Counted from the first letter of the stretch, positions 31,942-41,322 are shown. The stretch: DNA of 56,634 nt from RH-AL1 sp964247745 (GCA_964247745.1 CAXTVT010000013.1:1-56634), one strand, 5' to 3'. Notes: generated by a model from the sequence alone, not told the origin. Numbers and translations are program-made.

Positions 31942-34601
31942 CCCGGCACCGGCAGGCGCAGCGTCAGCACGGCGCCCCCGCCGCGCCTGTCGGCCGCCGG
32001 CGCGTTGCCGGCGGTCACCGTGCCGCCCATCGCCTCGATGAAGCCGCGCGAGATGGCGAGGCCGAGGCCGGTGCCCGGCCGCACGTGGTCGCCCTTGCGC
32101 ACGCGGTGGAATTTCTCGAACACCGCCTCGCAATCCTCGGCGGGAATGCCCGGCCCGCTGTCCGCCACCGTGAGGCACAGGGCGGGGCCGTCGCGGCGCA
32201 GGTGGACCGCCACCGTGCCGCCGTCGCCGGCATATTTCGCGGCATTGTCGAGAACGTTGAAGAGTGCCTGCTCGAACAACACCGGATCGAGCCGCGCCGG
32301 CGGCAGCCCCGGCTCGATTCGAACCTCGACGCGCGCCGCCGCGAGGATGCGCGCGGCCCGTGTCAGCGCCGTGCTCACGGCATCGCCCACGTCGAGCTCG
32401 GACAGGTTGGGCACCACGGCGCCGGCCTCGAGCCGTGTCATGTCGAGCAGGTTGGCGATGAAACGGTTGAGGCGCTCGGCCTCCTCGACGATCGTCCCGA
32501 CGAGCGCCGCGCGGCCGTCGTCGTCGAGCGCGCCGCCGAAGTCGCGAATGGTGGTGGCGGCGCCGAGCACCGAGGCCAGCGGCGTGCGCAGATCGTGCGA
32601 GATCGACGTCAGCAACGCCGAGCGCAGCTTTTCGGTCTCGGCGGTGCGGCGGGCGCGCGCGAGATCGTTGGCCAGCGAGACCCGCTCCACGGCGAGCGCA
32701 CCCTGGTCGAGCAGCGCGTCGAAGAGGCGGAGTTGCTCCGGGCTCAGCAGCGCGCCCACCTTGTCGGCGTCGAGACCGACGACGCCGACGGGCCCGCGGC
32801 CGGTGCGCAGCGGCGCGAAGTAGCGCGGCGCGCCGGGCAGGGTGTCGGCGCCGCGGCCGGCCGGCGTGTTGCGCTCCCACGACCATTGCGCCGCGGCGAG
32901 GTCGCGCTCGGCCAGCTCGTCCTCCGGCGGGTAGCCGGCGCGTACGGCGAGGCGTCCGTCCTCGGGTAGCAGCACCACGACGCGGACCTTGAGCATGGAG
33001 GCGATCTGGTAGGCCATCGCCCACAGCACGTCGTCGGTGCCGACGCAGGCGGCGAGCTTGCGCGAGAAGGCGTAGAGCGCCTCGGTGGTGAGGGCGCGGG
33101 CGCCGGCGATCGTGGCCTGGCTGCGCACTCGCGCGGTCAGATTGGAAACCAGCACCGCCACCAGCGTGAAGAAGAACAGCGCGGCGACGTTGGAGGGATC
33201 GGCGATGGTGAAGGTGTAGAGCGGTGGCAGGAAGAAGAAGTTGAACGCCAGCGTCGACAGGATCACGGCGAAGAGCGAGGGATAGAGCCCGGACGAGATC
33301 GCGGTGCCGACGACGGCGGTGAGGAAGACGAGGTCGATGTTGGTGCCGCCGAGGAACGGGCGGATCAGCTCGGCGGCGCCGAGCGCGCCGGCCACCATCG
33401 CCGCCGCGCCGGCGTAGGGCGAGAGCTGGAAGGATTTGTCCGCGGGCCGCCTGGTGGTCCCGCGCGCGAGCGCGTCGTCGGCCCGCACCGCGATGACGTG
33501 GACGCTGATGTCGCCGGCGCGGCGCACCAGGTCGAACACCACCGACCCGTTGAGCCACTCGAACCAGCGCGGCCGCTTGGCCTTGCCGATGAGGATCTGC
33601 GTGACGTTGTTGGCGCGGGCATAGGCCAGCACGTCGTCGGCGACGCGGCGGCCTCCGGTCGGCACCGTCACCGTCTCCATGCCGAGCCGCCCGGCGAGGC
33701 GCAGCGCCTCGGCGATTGCGTCGCGCCTCGCCTCGTCGAGGGCCACCGTGCGGCCGGTCTCGACGTGCAGCGCCACGGTAGGGGCGTGCAGCCGGTCGGC
33801 GACGCGCTTGGCGTGGCGCACCAGCCCGGCCGTGTCGCCGCCGTCGCCGACGCAGACCAGAACGCGCTCGCCCGCCGCCCAAGGGCCGGCGATGGCGTTG
33901 GACTGCATGTGGGCGAGCAGCTGATCGTCGACGCGCTGGGCCGTGCGCCGCAGCGCCAGCTCGCGCAGGGCCGTGAGGTTGCCGGGCGAGAAGAAATGGC
34001 GCAGCGCGCGCTCGGCCTGGCGGGGCACGTAGACCTTGCCCTCGCGCAGCCGCTGGATCAGGTCTTCGGGCGAGATGTCGATCGCCTCGATGTCGTCGGC
34101 GCGATCGAGGATGGAATCGGGCACCGTTTCGCGCACGCGGACGCGGGTGATCTGCGCCACCACGGTGTTGAGGCTCTCGACGTGCTGGACGTTCAGCGTG
34201 GTGTAGACGTCGATGCCGGCGGCGAGCAGCTCCTCGACGTCGGTGTAGCGTTTCGGGTGGCGGCTGCCGTCGGCGTTGCTGTGGGCGAGCTCGTCGACGA
34301 GCGCGAGCTGCGGACGGCGGGCGAGCAGCGCGTCGAGGTCCATCTCGTCGAGCACGCGCTCGCGATAGTCGACGGTCCGGCGCGGAATGATTTCGATCCC
34401 GGCCAGCATGGCCTGGGTCTCGGCGCGGCCGTGGGTTTCCACCACGCCGGCGACGACATCGACACCCTCGGCGAGGCGGCGACGCGCCGCCTCGAGCATG
34501 GCGTAGGTCTTGCCGACCCCCGGCGCGGCGCCGAGGAAGATCTTCAGCTTGCCGGTACGGGCTTCGTAACGATGCTCACCGGGGGATGCTTCGCGGGTCA
34601 T
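31938..34601 (-). CDS. kdpD: Potassium-sensing histidine kinase KdpD
   Basis: KdpD (887 residues) has the N-terminal KdpD domain with Walker A (GAAPGVGKTYAMLEAARR), a universal-stress-like domain (RVLVCVGDGGDTAGLVRHAKR), and four close membrane helices around residues 400-500. A GAF-like region leads to the kinase core with H-box SISHDLRTPLASVLG, N-box LFNVLDNAAKYA and G-boxes DSGPGIP and GTGLGLAISRGF. All elements needed for K+ sensing and phosphotransfer to KdpE are intact. It follows kdpC after a 48-base gap with a small hairpin. Confidence 0.97.
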   Translation of the reverse strand: MTREASPGEHRYEARTGKLKIFLGAAPGVGKTYAMLEAARRRLAEGVDVVAGVVETHGRAETQAMLAGIEIIPRRTVDYRERVLDEMDLDALLARRPQLALVDELAHSNADGSRHPKRYTDVEELLAAGIDVYTTLNVQHVESLNTVVAQITRVRVRETVPDSILDRADDIEAIDISPEDLIQRLREGKVYVPRQAERALRHFFSPGNLTALRELALRRTAQRVDDQLLAHMQSNAIAGPWAAGERVLVCVGDGGDTAGLVRHAKRVADRLHAPTVALHVETGRTVALDEARRDAIAEALRLAGRLGMETVTVPTGGRRVADDVLAYARANNVTQILIGKAKRPRWFEWLNGSVVFDLVRRAGDISVHVIAVRADDALARGTTRRPADKSFQLSPYAGAAAMVAGALGAAELIRPFLGGTNIDLVFLTAVVGTAISSGLYPSLFAVILSTLAFNFFFLPPLYTFTIADPSNVAALFFFTLVAVLVSNLTARVRSQATIAGARALTTEALYAFSRKLAACVGTDDVLWAMAYQIASMLKVRVVVLLPEDGRLAVRAGYPPEDELAERDLAAAQWSWERNTPAGRGADTLPGAPRYFAPLRTGRGPVGVVGLDADKVGALLSPEQLRLFDALLDQGALAVERVSLANDLARARRTAETEKLRSALLTSISHDLRTPLASVLGAATTIRDFGGALDDDGRAALVGTIVEEAERLNRFIANLLDMTRLEAGAVVPNLSELDVGDAVSTALTRAARILAAARVEVRIEPGLPPARLDPVLFEQALFNVLDNAAKYAGDGGTVAVHLRRDGPALCLTVADSGPGIPAEDCEAVFEKFHRVRKGDHVRPGTGLGLAISRGFIEAMGGTVTAGNAPAADRRGGGAVLTLRLPVPG

Positions 34602-34611
34602 GACAAGCGAT

Positions 34612-34640
34612 CGTCCTCCTCCCGCTGGCGGGAGCAGGAG
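34612..34640. repeat. Short CTCCCGC hairpin between kdpC and kdpD
   Basis: CTCCCGC (34619-34625) and GCGGGAG (34628-34634) form a stem extended by outer CCTC/GGAG pairs. It looks like a shortened relative of the CCTTCTCCCGC palindromes in the kdpA-kdpB gap, and could reduce read-through from the structural genes into kdpDE. Confidence 0.5.
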
Positions 34641-34649
34641 ACCCCCGCA

Positions 34650-35255
34650 TCACGCCTTCGGCAGGGCGTCCAGAGCCAGGTTCAGCTCGAGCACGTTGAC
34701 GTGGGGCTCACCGAAGAGGCCCAACGTACGCCCTTCCGTGTGGCTCGTCACCAGCTCGACGATCTTCTCGACCGGCAGCCCGCGAGCCTTGGCGACCCGG
34801 GGCGCCTGAAACAGGGCGGCCTCGGGGCTGACGTCGGGGTCGAGGCCCGAGGCGGAGGTGGTGACGAGGTCGGGCGGCACGGGTGCGTTGGGGTTCTCGG
34901 CGTGCAGCTTGTCGGCGTCGGCCTTGACGCGGTCGATGAGCGCCTTGGAGGTCGGGCCGTAGTTGGAGGCACCGGAGTTCTGCGCGTTGTAGGGCGCCGG
35001 CACGGTCTTGGTCGCGTCCTTGGGGTCGGGCGCCACCGTCGCCGACGGCCGCGGGTGGAAGTAACGATCCGTGGTGAAGCCCTGGGCGATGAGGCTCGAG
35101 CCGATCACCTTGCCGTCCTTCTCGATCAGGCTGCCTTGGGCCTGGTGCGGGAAGATGACGCCGGCGATGCCGGTGATGGCGAGGGGGTAGACGAGACCCG
35201 TGAGCAGGGTCAGGCCGATGACGACGACGAGGGCGGGGCGAAGCTGGTTGAGCAT
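34650..35255 (-). CDS. kdpC: Potassium-transporting ATPase subunit KdpC
   Basis: KdpC (201 residues) is the single-span subunit that stabilises the KdpFABC complex. The N-terminal membrane helix (ALVVVIGLTLLTGLVYPLAI) is followed by the periplasmic domain with GSSLIAQGFTTDRYFHPRPS, SGASNYGPTSKALIDRV, and the conserved TTSASGLDPDVSPEAALFQ. It starts 10 bases after kdpB. Confidence 0.98.
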   Translation of the reverse strand: MLNQLRPALVVVIGLTLLTGLVYPLAITGIAGVIFPHQAQGSLIEKDGKVIGSSLIAQGFTTDRYFHPRPSATVAPDPKDATKTVPAPYNAQNSGASNYGPTSKALIDRVKADADKLHAENPNAPVPPDLVTTSASGLDPDVSPEAALFQAPRVAKARGLPVEKIVELVTSHTEGRTLGLFGEPHVNVLELNLALDALPKA

Positions 35256-35265
35256 GGGAGCGGCC

Positions 35266-37350
35266 TCAGGCGAGGTGGAGGGCGGTGATGGCGAGGTCGA
35301 TGACCTTGATGCCGATGAAGGGCAGGATGATTCCGCCGAGTCCGTAGATCAGCAGGTTGCGGCCGAGCAGCGCCGCGGCGCCGACGGCCCGGTAGGTGAC
35401 GCCCTTGAGCGCCAGCGGGATCAGCGCGACGATGATCAGCGCATTGAAGATGATCGCCGACAGGATCGCGCTCTCCGGCGAGTGCAGCCGCATGATGTTG
35501 AGCGCGCCGAGCTGCGGGTAGAAGGCGAGGAACATCGCCGGGATGATCGCGAAATATTTCGCGACGTCGTTGGCGATCGAGAAGGTCGTCAGAGCGCCGC
35601 GCGTCATCAGCAGCTGCTTGCCGATCTCGACGATCTCGATGAGCTTGGTCGGGTCGCTGTCGAGGTCGATCATGTTGCCGGCCTCGCGGGCCGCCACCGT
35701 TCCGGTGTTCATCGCCACGCCGACGTCGGCTTGCGCCAGCGCCGGCGCGTCGTTGGTGCCGTCGCCGCACATGGCGACCAGCTTGCCCTTGGCCTGCTCG
35801 TCGCGGATTAGCTTGAGCTTGTCCTCCGGCGTGGCCTGGGCGAGGAAATCGTCGACGCCGGCCTCGGCGGCGATGGCGGCGGCGGTCATCGGGTTGTCGC
35901 CGGTGATCATCACCGTGCGGATGCCCATCCGGCGAAGTTCTCCAAAACGCTCGCGGATGCCGCCCTTGACGATGTCCTTGAGGTGGATGACGCCGAGCAG
36001 GCGGCCGTCGCGGGCCACGGCGAGCGGCGTGCCGCCCTCCTTGGCGATGGTCTCGCTGATGCGGCGGATCTCGTCGCGCGCGGCGGTGGCCGTGCGCGAC
36101 AGGGCGAGCGTCCCGCCGCCGGAATCGTGCGAGTTGGCCTCGACGTATTTGAGGATCGAGTCGACGGCGCCCTTGCGGATCACCAGGCCGTCGCCGTCGA
36201 TGCCGCTCATGCGGGTCTGCGCGGTGAAGGGCACGAAGGTGGCGCCGAGGCTCGCCATGTCGCGCTCGCGTAGGCCGTACTTCTCCTTGGCGAGGACCAC
36301 GACGGAGCGGCCCTCCGGCGTCTCGTCGGCGAGCGAGGCGAGCTGCGCGGCATCCGCCAGGTCGCGCTCGTCGACGCCGGAGACCGGCACGAAGGCCGAA
36401 GCCTGGCGGTTGCCGAGCGTGATCGTGCCGGTCTTGTCGAGCAGCAGCGTGTCGATGTCGCCCGCCGCCTCGACGGCGCGGCCGGACATGGCGAGCACGT
36501 TGAAGCGCACGAGCCGGTCCATGCCGGCGATGCCGATGGCCGAGAGCAGGGCGCCGATGGTGGTCGGGATCAGGGTCACGAAGAGCGCGACGATGACCAG
36601 CACCGAGATGTGGCCGCCGGCGTAGGAGACGAAGCTCGGGATCGTCGCGGTGGCGAAGACGAAGATGATCGTCATGCCGGCGAGCAGGATGTTGAGCGCG
36701 ATCTCGTTGGGCGTCTTCTGGCGCGAGGCGCCCTCGACCAGCGCGATCATGCGGTCGATGAAGGTCGAGCCGGCGGCGGCCGTGATGCGCACGCGGATCC
36801 AGTCCGACAGCACCTGGGTGCCCCCGGTGACGGCGGAGCGGTCGCCGCCGGACTCGCGGATCACGGGAGCGGATTCGCCGGTGATGGCGGCCTCGTTCAC
36901 GGATGCGATGCCCTCGATCACCTCGCCGTCCGACGGGATGATGTCGCCGGCTTCGACCATCACGACGTCGCCGACGGCCAGCGTGTTGCCCGGCACCATC
37001 TCGAAATCGGACGGGCTCTTGCCGCGCAGCCGCTTGGCCATGGTCTCGGTGCGGGTGCGCCGCAGCGTGTCCGCCTGCGCCTTGCCGCGGCCCTCGGCCA
37101 CCGCCTCGGCGAAATTGGCGAACAGCACGGTGAACCACAGCCATATGATGATCTGCAGGGAGAAGCCGAGGTTCGGCGCGCCGACGACGAGGTCGCGCAC
37201 GAACAGCACGGTGACGAGCGCCGCCACCACCTCGACGACGAACATGACCGGGTTGGTCCAGAGCGCGCGGGGATCGAGCTTCTTGAAGGCGCCGCCGATC
37301 GCGGGAACGACCAGCGCGGGATCGAGGATGGAGGAGGTGGAGCGGGACAT
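35266..37350 (-). CDS. kdpB: Potassium-transporting P-type ATPase subunit KdpB
   Basis: KdpB (694 residues) is the ATP-hydrolysing subunit. It shows the actuator motif ITGESAPVIRESGGD, the phosphorylation motif LLLDKTGTITLGN, the nucleotide-binding KGAVDSI region and the hinge VAMCGDGTNDAPALAQADVG, with N- and C-terminal membrane helices. ATG 37350 follows a 182-base gap after kdpA that is mostly a palindromic repeat. Confidence 0.98.
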   Translation of the reverse strand: MSRSTSSILDPALVVPAIGGAFKKLDPRALWTNPVMFVVEVVAALVTVLFVRDLVVGAPNLGFSLQIIIWLWFTVLFANFAEAVAEGRGKAQADTLRRTRTETMAKRLRGKSPSDFEMVPGNTLAVGDVVMVEAGDIIPSDGEVIEGIASVNEAAITGESAPVIRESGGDRSAVTGGTQVLSDWIRVRITAAAGSTFIDRMIALVEGASRQKTPNEIALNILLAGMTIIFVFATATIPSFVSYAGGHISVLVIVALFVTLIPTTIGALLSAIGIAGMDRLVRFNVLAMSGRAVEAAGDIDTLLLDKTGTITLGNRQASAFVPVSGVDERDLADAAQLASLADETPEGRSVVVLAKEKYGLRERDMASLGATFVPFTAQTRMSGIDGDGLVIRKGAVDSILKYVEANSHDSGGGTLALSRTATAARDEIRRISETIAKEGGTPLAVARDGRLLGVIHLKDIVKGGIRERFGELRRMGIRTVMITGDNPMTAAAIAAEAGVDDFLAQATPEDKLKLIRDEQAKGKLVAMCGDGTNDAPALAQADVGVAMNTGTVAAREAGNMIDLDSDPTKLIEIVEIGKQLLMTRGALTTFSIANDVAKYFAIIPAMFLAFYPQLGALNIMRLHSPESAILSAIIFNALIIVALIPLALKGVTYRAVGAAALLGRNLLIYGLGGIILPFIGIKVIDLAITALHLA

Positions 37351-37376
37351 GGGTGCGGGTCCGGTGAAGGGAGGAT

Positions 37377-37523
37377 CCTTCTCCCGCTCGCGGGAGAAGG
37401 TGGCCCGCGAAGCGGGTCGTATGAGGGAGATGCCGGATGAGCGTCGTGGCGGGGCCAATGCCCGACCGCCCTCATCCGACCCGACTGCGTCGGGCCACCT
37501 TCTCCCGCGAGGCGGGAGAAGGA
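37377..37523. repeat. Palindromic intergenic element between kdpA and kdpB
   Basis: Both ends carry near-perfect hairpins (CCTTCTCCCGC and GCGGGAGAAGG at 37377-37400, and again at 37498-37523). Inner inverted segments (GGTGGCCCGCGAAGCGGGTC against GACTGCGTCGGGCCACC, and ATGAGGG against CCCTCAT) make the unit a long inverted repeat. It lies inside an operon, so the mRNA between kdpA and kdpB should be highly structured. Related fragments occur at 911-1025 and 34612-34640. Confidence 0.75.
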
Positions 37524-37532
37524 AGATCCCGG

Positions 37533-39251
37533 CTAGAACGTTTGTTTCGCCACGGTCGCGAAATGCTCGACGATCGGTCCCAGCGCCAGGGCCGGGAAGA
37601 AGGTGAGACCACCCACGATCAGGATCACGCCCACCAGCAGCCCGACGAAGAGCGGACCGGTGGTGGGGAACGTGCCCGCCGAGGCCGGCACGGTCTTCTT
37701 GGCGGCGAGCGAGCCGGCGATCGCCAGCACCGGGACGATGACCAGGAAGCGCCCGATCAGCATGCCGAAGGCCAGCAGCACGTTGTAGAACATCGTGTTG
37801 CCCGAAAGGCCGGCGAAGGCCGATCCGTTGTTGGCCGCCGACGAGGTGAAGGCGTAGAGCACCTCGGAGAAGCCGTGTGGCCCCGCGTTGTTCATCGCCG
37901 CCACGGCCGAGGGCACGCCCAGCGCCACCGCGGTGCCGCCGAGCATGACCAGCGGCAGGCAGAGGATGGCGAGCATCGCCATCTTGACCTCGCGCGCCTC
38001 GACCTTCTTGCCGAGATATTCGGGGGTGCGCCCCACCATCAGGCCGGCGACGAAGATGGCGACGATCACGAAGACGATCATGCCGTAGAGGCCGGAGCCG
38101 ACGCCGCCGAACACCACTTCGCCGAGCTGCATGTTGATCAGCGGGATCATGCCGCCGAGCGCCGTGAAGCTGTCGTGCATGGCGTTGACCGCGCCGCACG
38201 AGGTGTCGGTCGTGATGGTGGCGAAGAGCGACGCGCCGGGGATACCGAAGCGCAGTTCCTTGCCTTCCCAGTTGCCGCCGCCGATGCCGAGCGCGTGGAT
38301 CAGCGGGTTGCCGGCGGCTTCCGCGGGATAGGCGACGGCGACGCCGGCGAGGAACAGCACGCTCATCGCGGCGAAGATCGCCCAGCCCTGCTTCTCGTTG
38401 CCGACGGAGCGGCCGAACATGTTGGTCAGCGCCGCGCCGATCGCGAAGATCGAGACCATCTGCACGAAGTTCGACAGCGCGGTCGGGTTCTCGAAGGGAT
38501 GCGCGGCGTTGGCGTTGAAGAAGCCGCCGCCGTTGGTGCCGAACATTTTGATCGCCACCTGGCTCGCCACCGGGCCGACCGCGATGGTCTGCTTGGCGCC
38601 TTCCAGCGTGCTGGCATCGACGTAGGCACCGAGCGTCTGCGGGATGCCCTGCCACACCAGGAAGAGCGCGTAGACGATGCAGATCGGCAGCAGCACGTAG
38701 AGCGTGACGCGCGTGACGTCGACCCAGAACGAGCCGACGGTGCGCACCGATGCCCGGGAGAAGCCGCGGATCACCGCGGCGGCGATCGCGATGCCGGTCG
38801 CCGCGGACAGGAAGTTCTGGTGCGTCAGGCCGAGCATCTGGGTGAGGTACGACATCGTCGACTCACCGCCGTAGTTCTGCCAGTTGGTGTTGGTGATGAA
38901 GCTCGCCGCCGTGTTGAAGGCGAGGCCCTGTTCCACCGCCGTCTGTCCCGCGGGATTGAACGGCAGCACGCCCTGGAGCCGGAGGATCGCGTACAGGATC
39001 ACGAAGCCGAAGACGTGGAAAAGCACGACGGCGGCGGTGTAGCCGAGCCAGTGCTGCTCCTGGTCGGCGCGGATGCCGGCGACGCGATAGAAGCCGCGCT
39101 CGAGCGGCGCCAGCACCGGCGACAGGAGCGTGCGTTCGCCGGAGAAGACGCGGAACAGGTAGCCGCCGAGCGGCCGGGTGATCAGCGCGACGACGACGCA
39201 GAAGACGACGATCTGCGCCCAGCCGTTGAAGGTCATGGAAGTGATGTCCAC
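37533..39251 (-). CDS. kdpA: Potassium-transporting ATPase potassium-binding subunit KdpA
   Basis: KdpA (572 residues) is the channel-like subunit with four pore-loop repeats. Selectivity-filter-like segments are visible as SFITNTNWQNYGGES, GTNGGGFFNANAAHPFENP, DTSCGAVNAMHDSF and SSAANNGSAFAG. The start is GTG 39251 with a GAGGGGG ribosome site in the kdpF-kdpA gap. Confidence 0.98.
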   Translation of the reverse strand: MDITSMTFNGWAQIVVFCVVVALITRPLGGYLFRVFSGERTLLSPVLAPLERGFYRVAGIRADQEQHWLGYTAAVVLFHVFGFVILYAILRLQGVLPFNPAGQTAVEQGLAFNTAASFITNTNWQNYGGESTMSYLTQMLGLTHQNFLSAATGIAIAAAVIRGFSRASVRTVGSFWVDVTRVTLYVLLPICIVYALFLVWQGIPQTLGAYVDASTLEGAKQTIAVGPVASQVAIKMFGTNGGGFFNANAAHPFENPTALSNFVQMVSIFAIGAALTNMFGRSVGNEKQGWAIFAAMSVLFLAGVAVAYPAEAAGNPLIHALGIGGGNWEGKELRFGIPGASLFATITTDTSCGAVNAMHDSFTALGGMIPLINMQLGEVVFGGVGSGLYGMIVFVIVAIFVAGLMVGRTPEYLGKKVEAREVKMAMLAILCLPLVMLGGTAVALGVPSAVAAMNNAGPHGFSEVLYAFTSSAANNGSAFAGLSGNTMFYNVLLAFGMLIGRFLVIVPVLAIAGSLAAKKTVPASAGTFPTTGPLFVGLLVGVILIVGGLTFFPALALGPIVEHFATVAKQTF

Positions 39252-39261
39252 GCTCGCCCCC

Positions 39262-39351
39262 TCAGAACCGCTCGGCGCGCACGAGCGCGAAGGTGAGATA
39301 GACGAGCAGCGCGGCCGTCACGATCGCGCCGAGGATGTAGTCGAAGGTCAT
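39262..39351 (-). CDS. kdpF: KdpF small membrane subunit
   Basis: A 29-residue peptide beginning MTFDYILGAIVTAALLVYL and ending RAERF is one hydrophobic helix with a basic end, the size and shape of KdpF, which stabilises the KdpABC complex. The ATG overlaps the stop of the preceding small ORF (ATGA), and kdpA starts 10 bases downstream. Confidence 0.93.
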   Translation of the reverse strand: MTFDYILGAIVTAALLVYLTFALVRAERF

Positions 39352-39446
39352 TGCGGCAGCTCCTGCAGGTGCGCGCAGCCCACGGCGTAAAGCTGCAGCA
39401 GGCCGAAGAAGCCGATGCCTGAGAGGAGGAAGACGATGTCGAGCAT
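39348..39446 (-). CDS. Small membrane protein at the head of the kdp operon
   Basis: A 32-residue ORF begins MLDIVFLLSGIGFFGLLQLY, contains a Cys (VGCAHLQ) and ends ELPQ. It is a single hydrophobic helix, directly before and overlapping kdpF. Similar tiny ORFs (pattern MxDxxxLxxGxxFFxL followed by a Cys) precede kdpF in other alphaproteobacteria as far as I recall. No function is known. It could be an extra accessory subunit of KdpFABC or a leader affecting kdpF translation. Confidence 0.7.
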   Translation of the reverse strand: MLDIVFLLSGIGFFGLLQLYAVGCAHLQELPQ

Positions 39447-39623
39447 GGGGAGCCTCGGGCGGACTACGCGTCCAACGTTCGATATCCGCCGAGAGGCATA
39501 GGCTTTCGAGTGGCCTGCCAGGCCGGGCCTATAGGAAAGTCATAGGAGCGCGCGTGGTCGCGGTCGGCGACGCGGACCCGACCGGGTCCCGGAGACGGCC
39601 GATCGAGCGGCCGAGCGGCGCCG

Positions 39624-40094
39624 CTAATCGACGTCTGGCGAGGGTGCGCCACGCGCGGCGAGGAGGCGCTGGAAGCCGGGTGCGATCCTGAGTTCGGCCG
39701 GGACCGACACGTTCGGCGGCGGCCGGCGCACGCATTCGTGGAGGTAGCGGATCGTGGCGGTGATGCCGGCCTGGGAGAACGGCTTGCAGACGACGCCGGC
39801 GGCGCCCTCGTAATCCTCCGGGAGGCGGCTGGCGTTGGCGGTGATGAAGACGAACATCGTCTTCTCGGTGCCGCGGAGGTGACGCGCGACGAAGATGCCG
39901 GTGGGGCCGTCGAGGAGCTGCAGGTCGATGAAGGCGACGTCGGGCTCGACCATGCGGGCCAGCGCGATGGCCTCGCCGGCCGACATGGCGGTGCCGACGA
40001 TGTCGTGACCCTCGGCCTCGATGCTGGCCTCGAGCTGCATCATGAGGAGCGCCTCGTCCTCGACGATCAGGACGCGAAGGGGGTCGTCGATCAA
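39624..40094 (-). CDS. Single-domain response regulator related to the LOV-linked one
   Basis: This receiver protein of about 156 residues has an acidic pair (VLIVEDEALLMMQLEASIE), phospho-Asp in VAFIDLQLLDGPTGI, Thr in FVFITANASR and Lys in GVVCKPFSQAGI. There is no output domain. Its sequence and its tail (RRPPPNVSVPAELRIAPGFQRLL) parallel the receiver at 19797-20246. Start TTG 40094 is chosen because the receiver begins there; no ATG is in a sensible place. No kinase is adjacent. Confidence 0.83.
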   Translation of the reverse strand: MIDDPLRVLIVEDEALLMMQLEASIEAEGHDIVGTAMSAGEAIALARMVEPDVAFIDLQLLDGPTGIFVARHLRGTEKTMFVFITANASRLPEDYEGAAGVVCKPFSQAGITATIRYLHECVRRPPPNVSVPAELRIAPGFQRLLAARGAPSPDVD

Positions 40095-40236
40095 GGCGTG
40101 GGTTCCGGGTCGGCGGCCCGGATCGGCAGCCGCGGCTCGACGATGGTGCCGGCGCCGCCGGGAGTCCAGAGCATCGGGCCCATACCCGACAAGCCGATGT
40201 GCGGATGGGCCGTCCTCACGCATGCTGCGGCCGCCC

Positions 40237-41259
40237 TCAGTCGCGGAACGGCGCGACCAGCACGCCGCCGTCGCTCACGCGTCGGTTGAGCCCCTGATCG
40301 AGCTTCAGGGGCGATCCCGCCCCGAGATTGCGGCGGAAGATGTCGGAGTAGCTCCCGACCCGGTCGACGACCGCCTTCTGCCAGCCGGTGGCGAGGCCCA
40401 GGCCGGTGCCGGCGACCGCCATCGCCCGCAGACCGCCCGCATGGTAGTCGGTCTCGCGCGCATCGGCGTTGATCAGCGTGGCGATCGTCCAGGCGACGAC
40501 CGCCGCCCAACGGGCGTCCTCGGTCGACGGCGTCGCCGCCACGATGGGGAACGACAGCAAGTGGTCGGCGATGAAGCGGCTGCCGAGGTTGTTGACGCCG
40601 CGGTCGAGCCGCACGTTGCCCAGCGTCGTCGACTCGGCCACGAGGCCCTGACATTTCTGGACGTTGAACGTGTCGTATTCCTCGCCCTCCTCCTGGAAGG
40701 CGTAGGGGACGTAGCGCAGCGTGCGATCGTGGAACCACGCCTCCAGCTCGTTCTCGGCGGCCGTGCCGATCAGGAAGCAGATACCCTTGCCGGCCATGTC
40801 CGCGAAGCGTGTGGCGGGCGAGGCCTCGGCCACCAGCATGTCGAGGCTCTCGATGAAGACCGGTGGTCCAGGCAGTACGCCTTCCGCCAGGGCCTGGTCG
40901 GCCATTTCGGCGAAGGTCAGGAAGGAGAGCTGATCCTCGCCGGAGCGCACCGAGCCATATGCCGAAGCCGATCCGTAATCGTGGAACGTGTAGCGGGCCG
41001 AAGCGCCGAACACGGCGATGGCGACCGCCCGGCAGATCTCGACCTCCAGGCCGCTCCAGTGCGCCTTGCCGTCGGTCATCGCCAGGCCGGGCCGGAGCAC
41101 GCCGCCGCAGCGCACGAAGCCTTGTTGCCTGACCTTGTCCAGCGTCGATCCGTGCGCCGTCGCGGGAGCCGCGTCGGCGAACGCCGGGCCGCTCGTGACC
41201 AAGGAGGCGAGCAGAGCCACGACGACGCAATGGACCGAGCGCAACGGCGACCTCCGCAT
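40237..41259 (-). CDS. Amino-acid-type periplasmic solute-binding protein
   Basis: The 340-residue protein has a signal peptide (CVVVALLASLVTSGPAFA). The family 3 solute-binding fold follows: STLDKVRQQGFVRCGGV, LRPGLAMTDGKAHWSGLEVEI, CRAVAIAVFGASARYTF, and the late KAVVDRVGSYSDIFRRNLG. It resembles AapJ-like general amino-acid binding proteins. No permease or ATPase genes flank it, so it must serve a transporter encoded elsewhere or have a sensing role. Confidence 0.85.
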   Translation of the reverse strand: MRRSPLRSVHCVVVALLASLVTSGPAFADAAPATAHGSTLDKVRQQGFVRCGGVLRPGLAMTDGKAHWSGLEVEICRAVAIAVFGASARYTFHDYGSASAYGSVRSGEDQLSFLTFAEMADQALAEGVLPGPPVFIESLDMLVAEASPATRFADMAGKGICFLIGTAAENELEAWFHDRTLRYVPYAFQEEGEEYDTFNVQKCQGLVAESTTLGNVRLDRGVNNLGSRFIADHLLSFPIVAATPSTEDARWAAVVAWTIATLINADARETDYHAGGLRAMAVAGTGLGLATGWQKAVVDRVGSYSDIFRRNLGAGSPLKLDQGLNRRVSDGGVLVAPFRD

Positions 41260-41322
41260 GATGGCCCGCGATTCCGGGCGCCAGGGCTGCTGCGAGCCCG
41301 GCTCGCAGATGACGCTCTCGTT

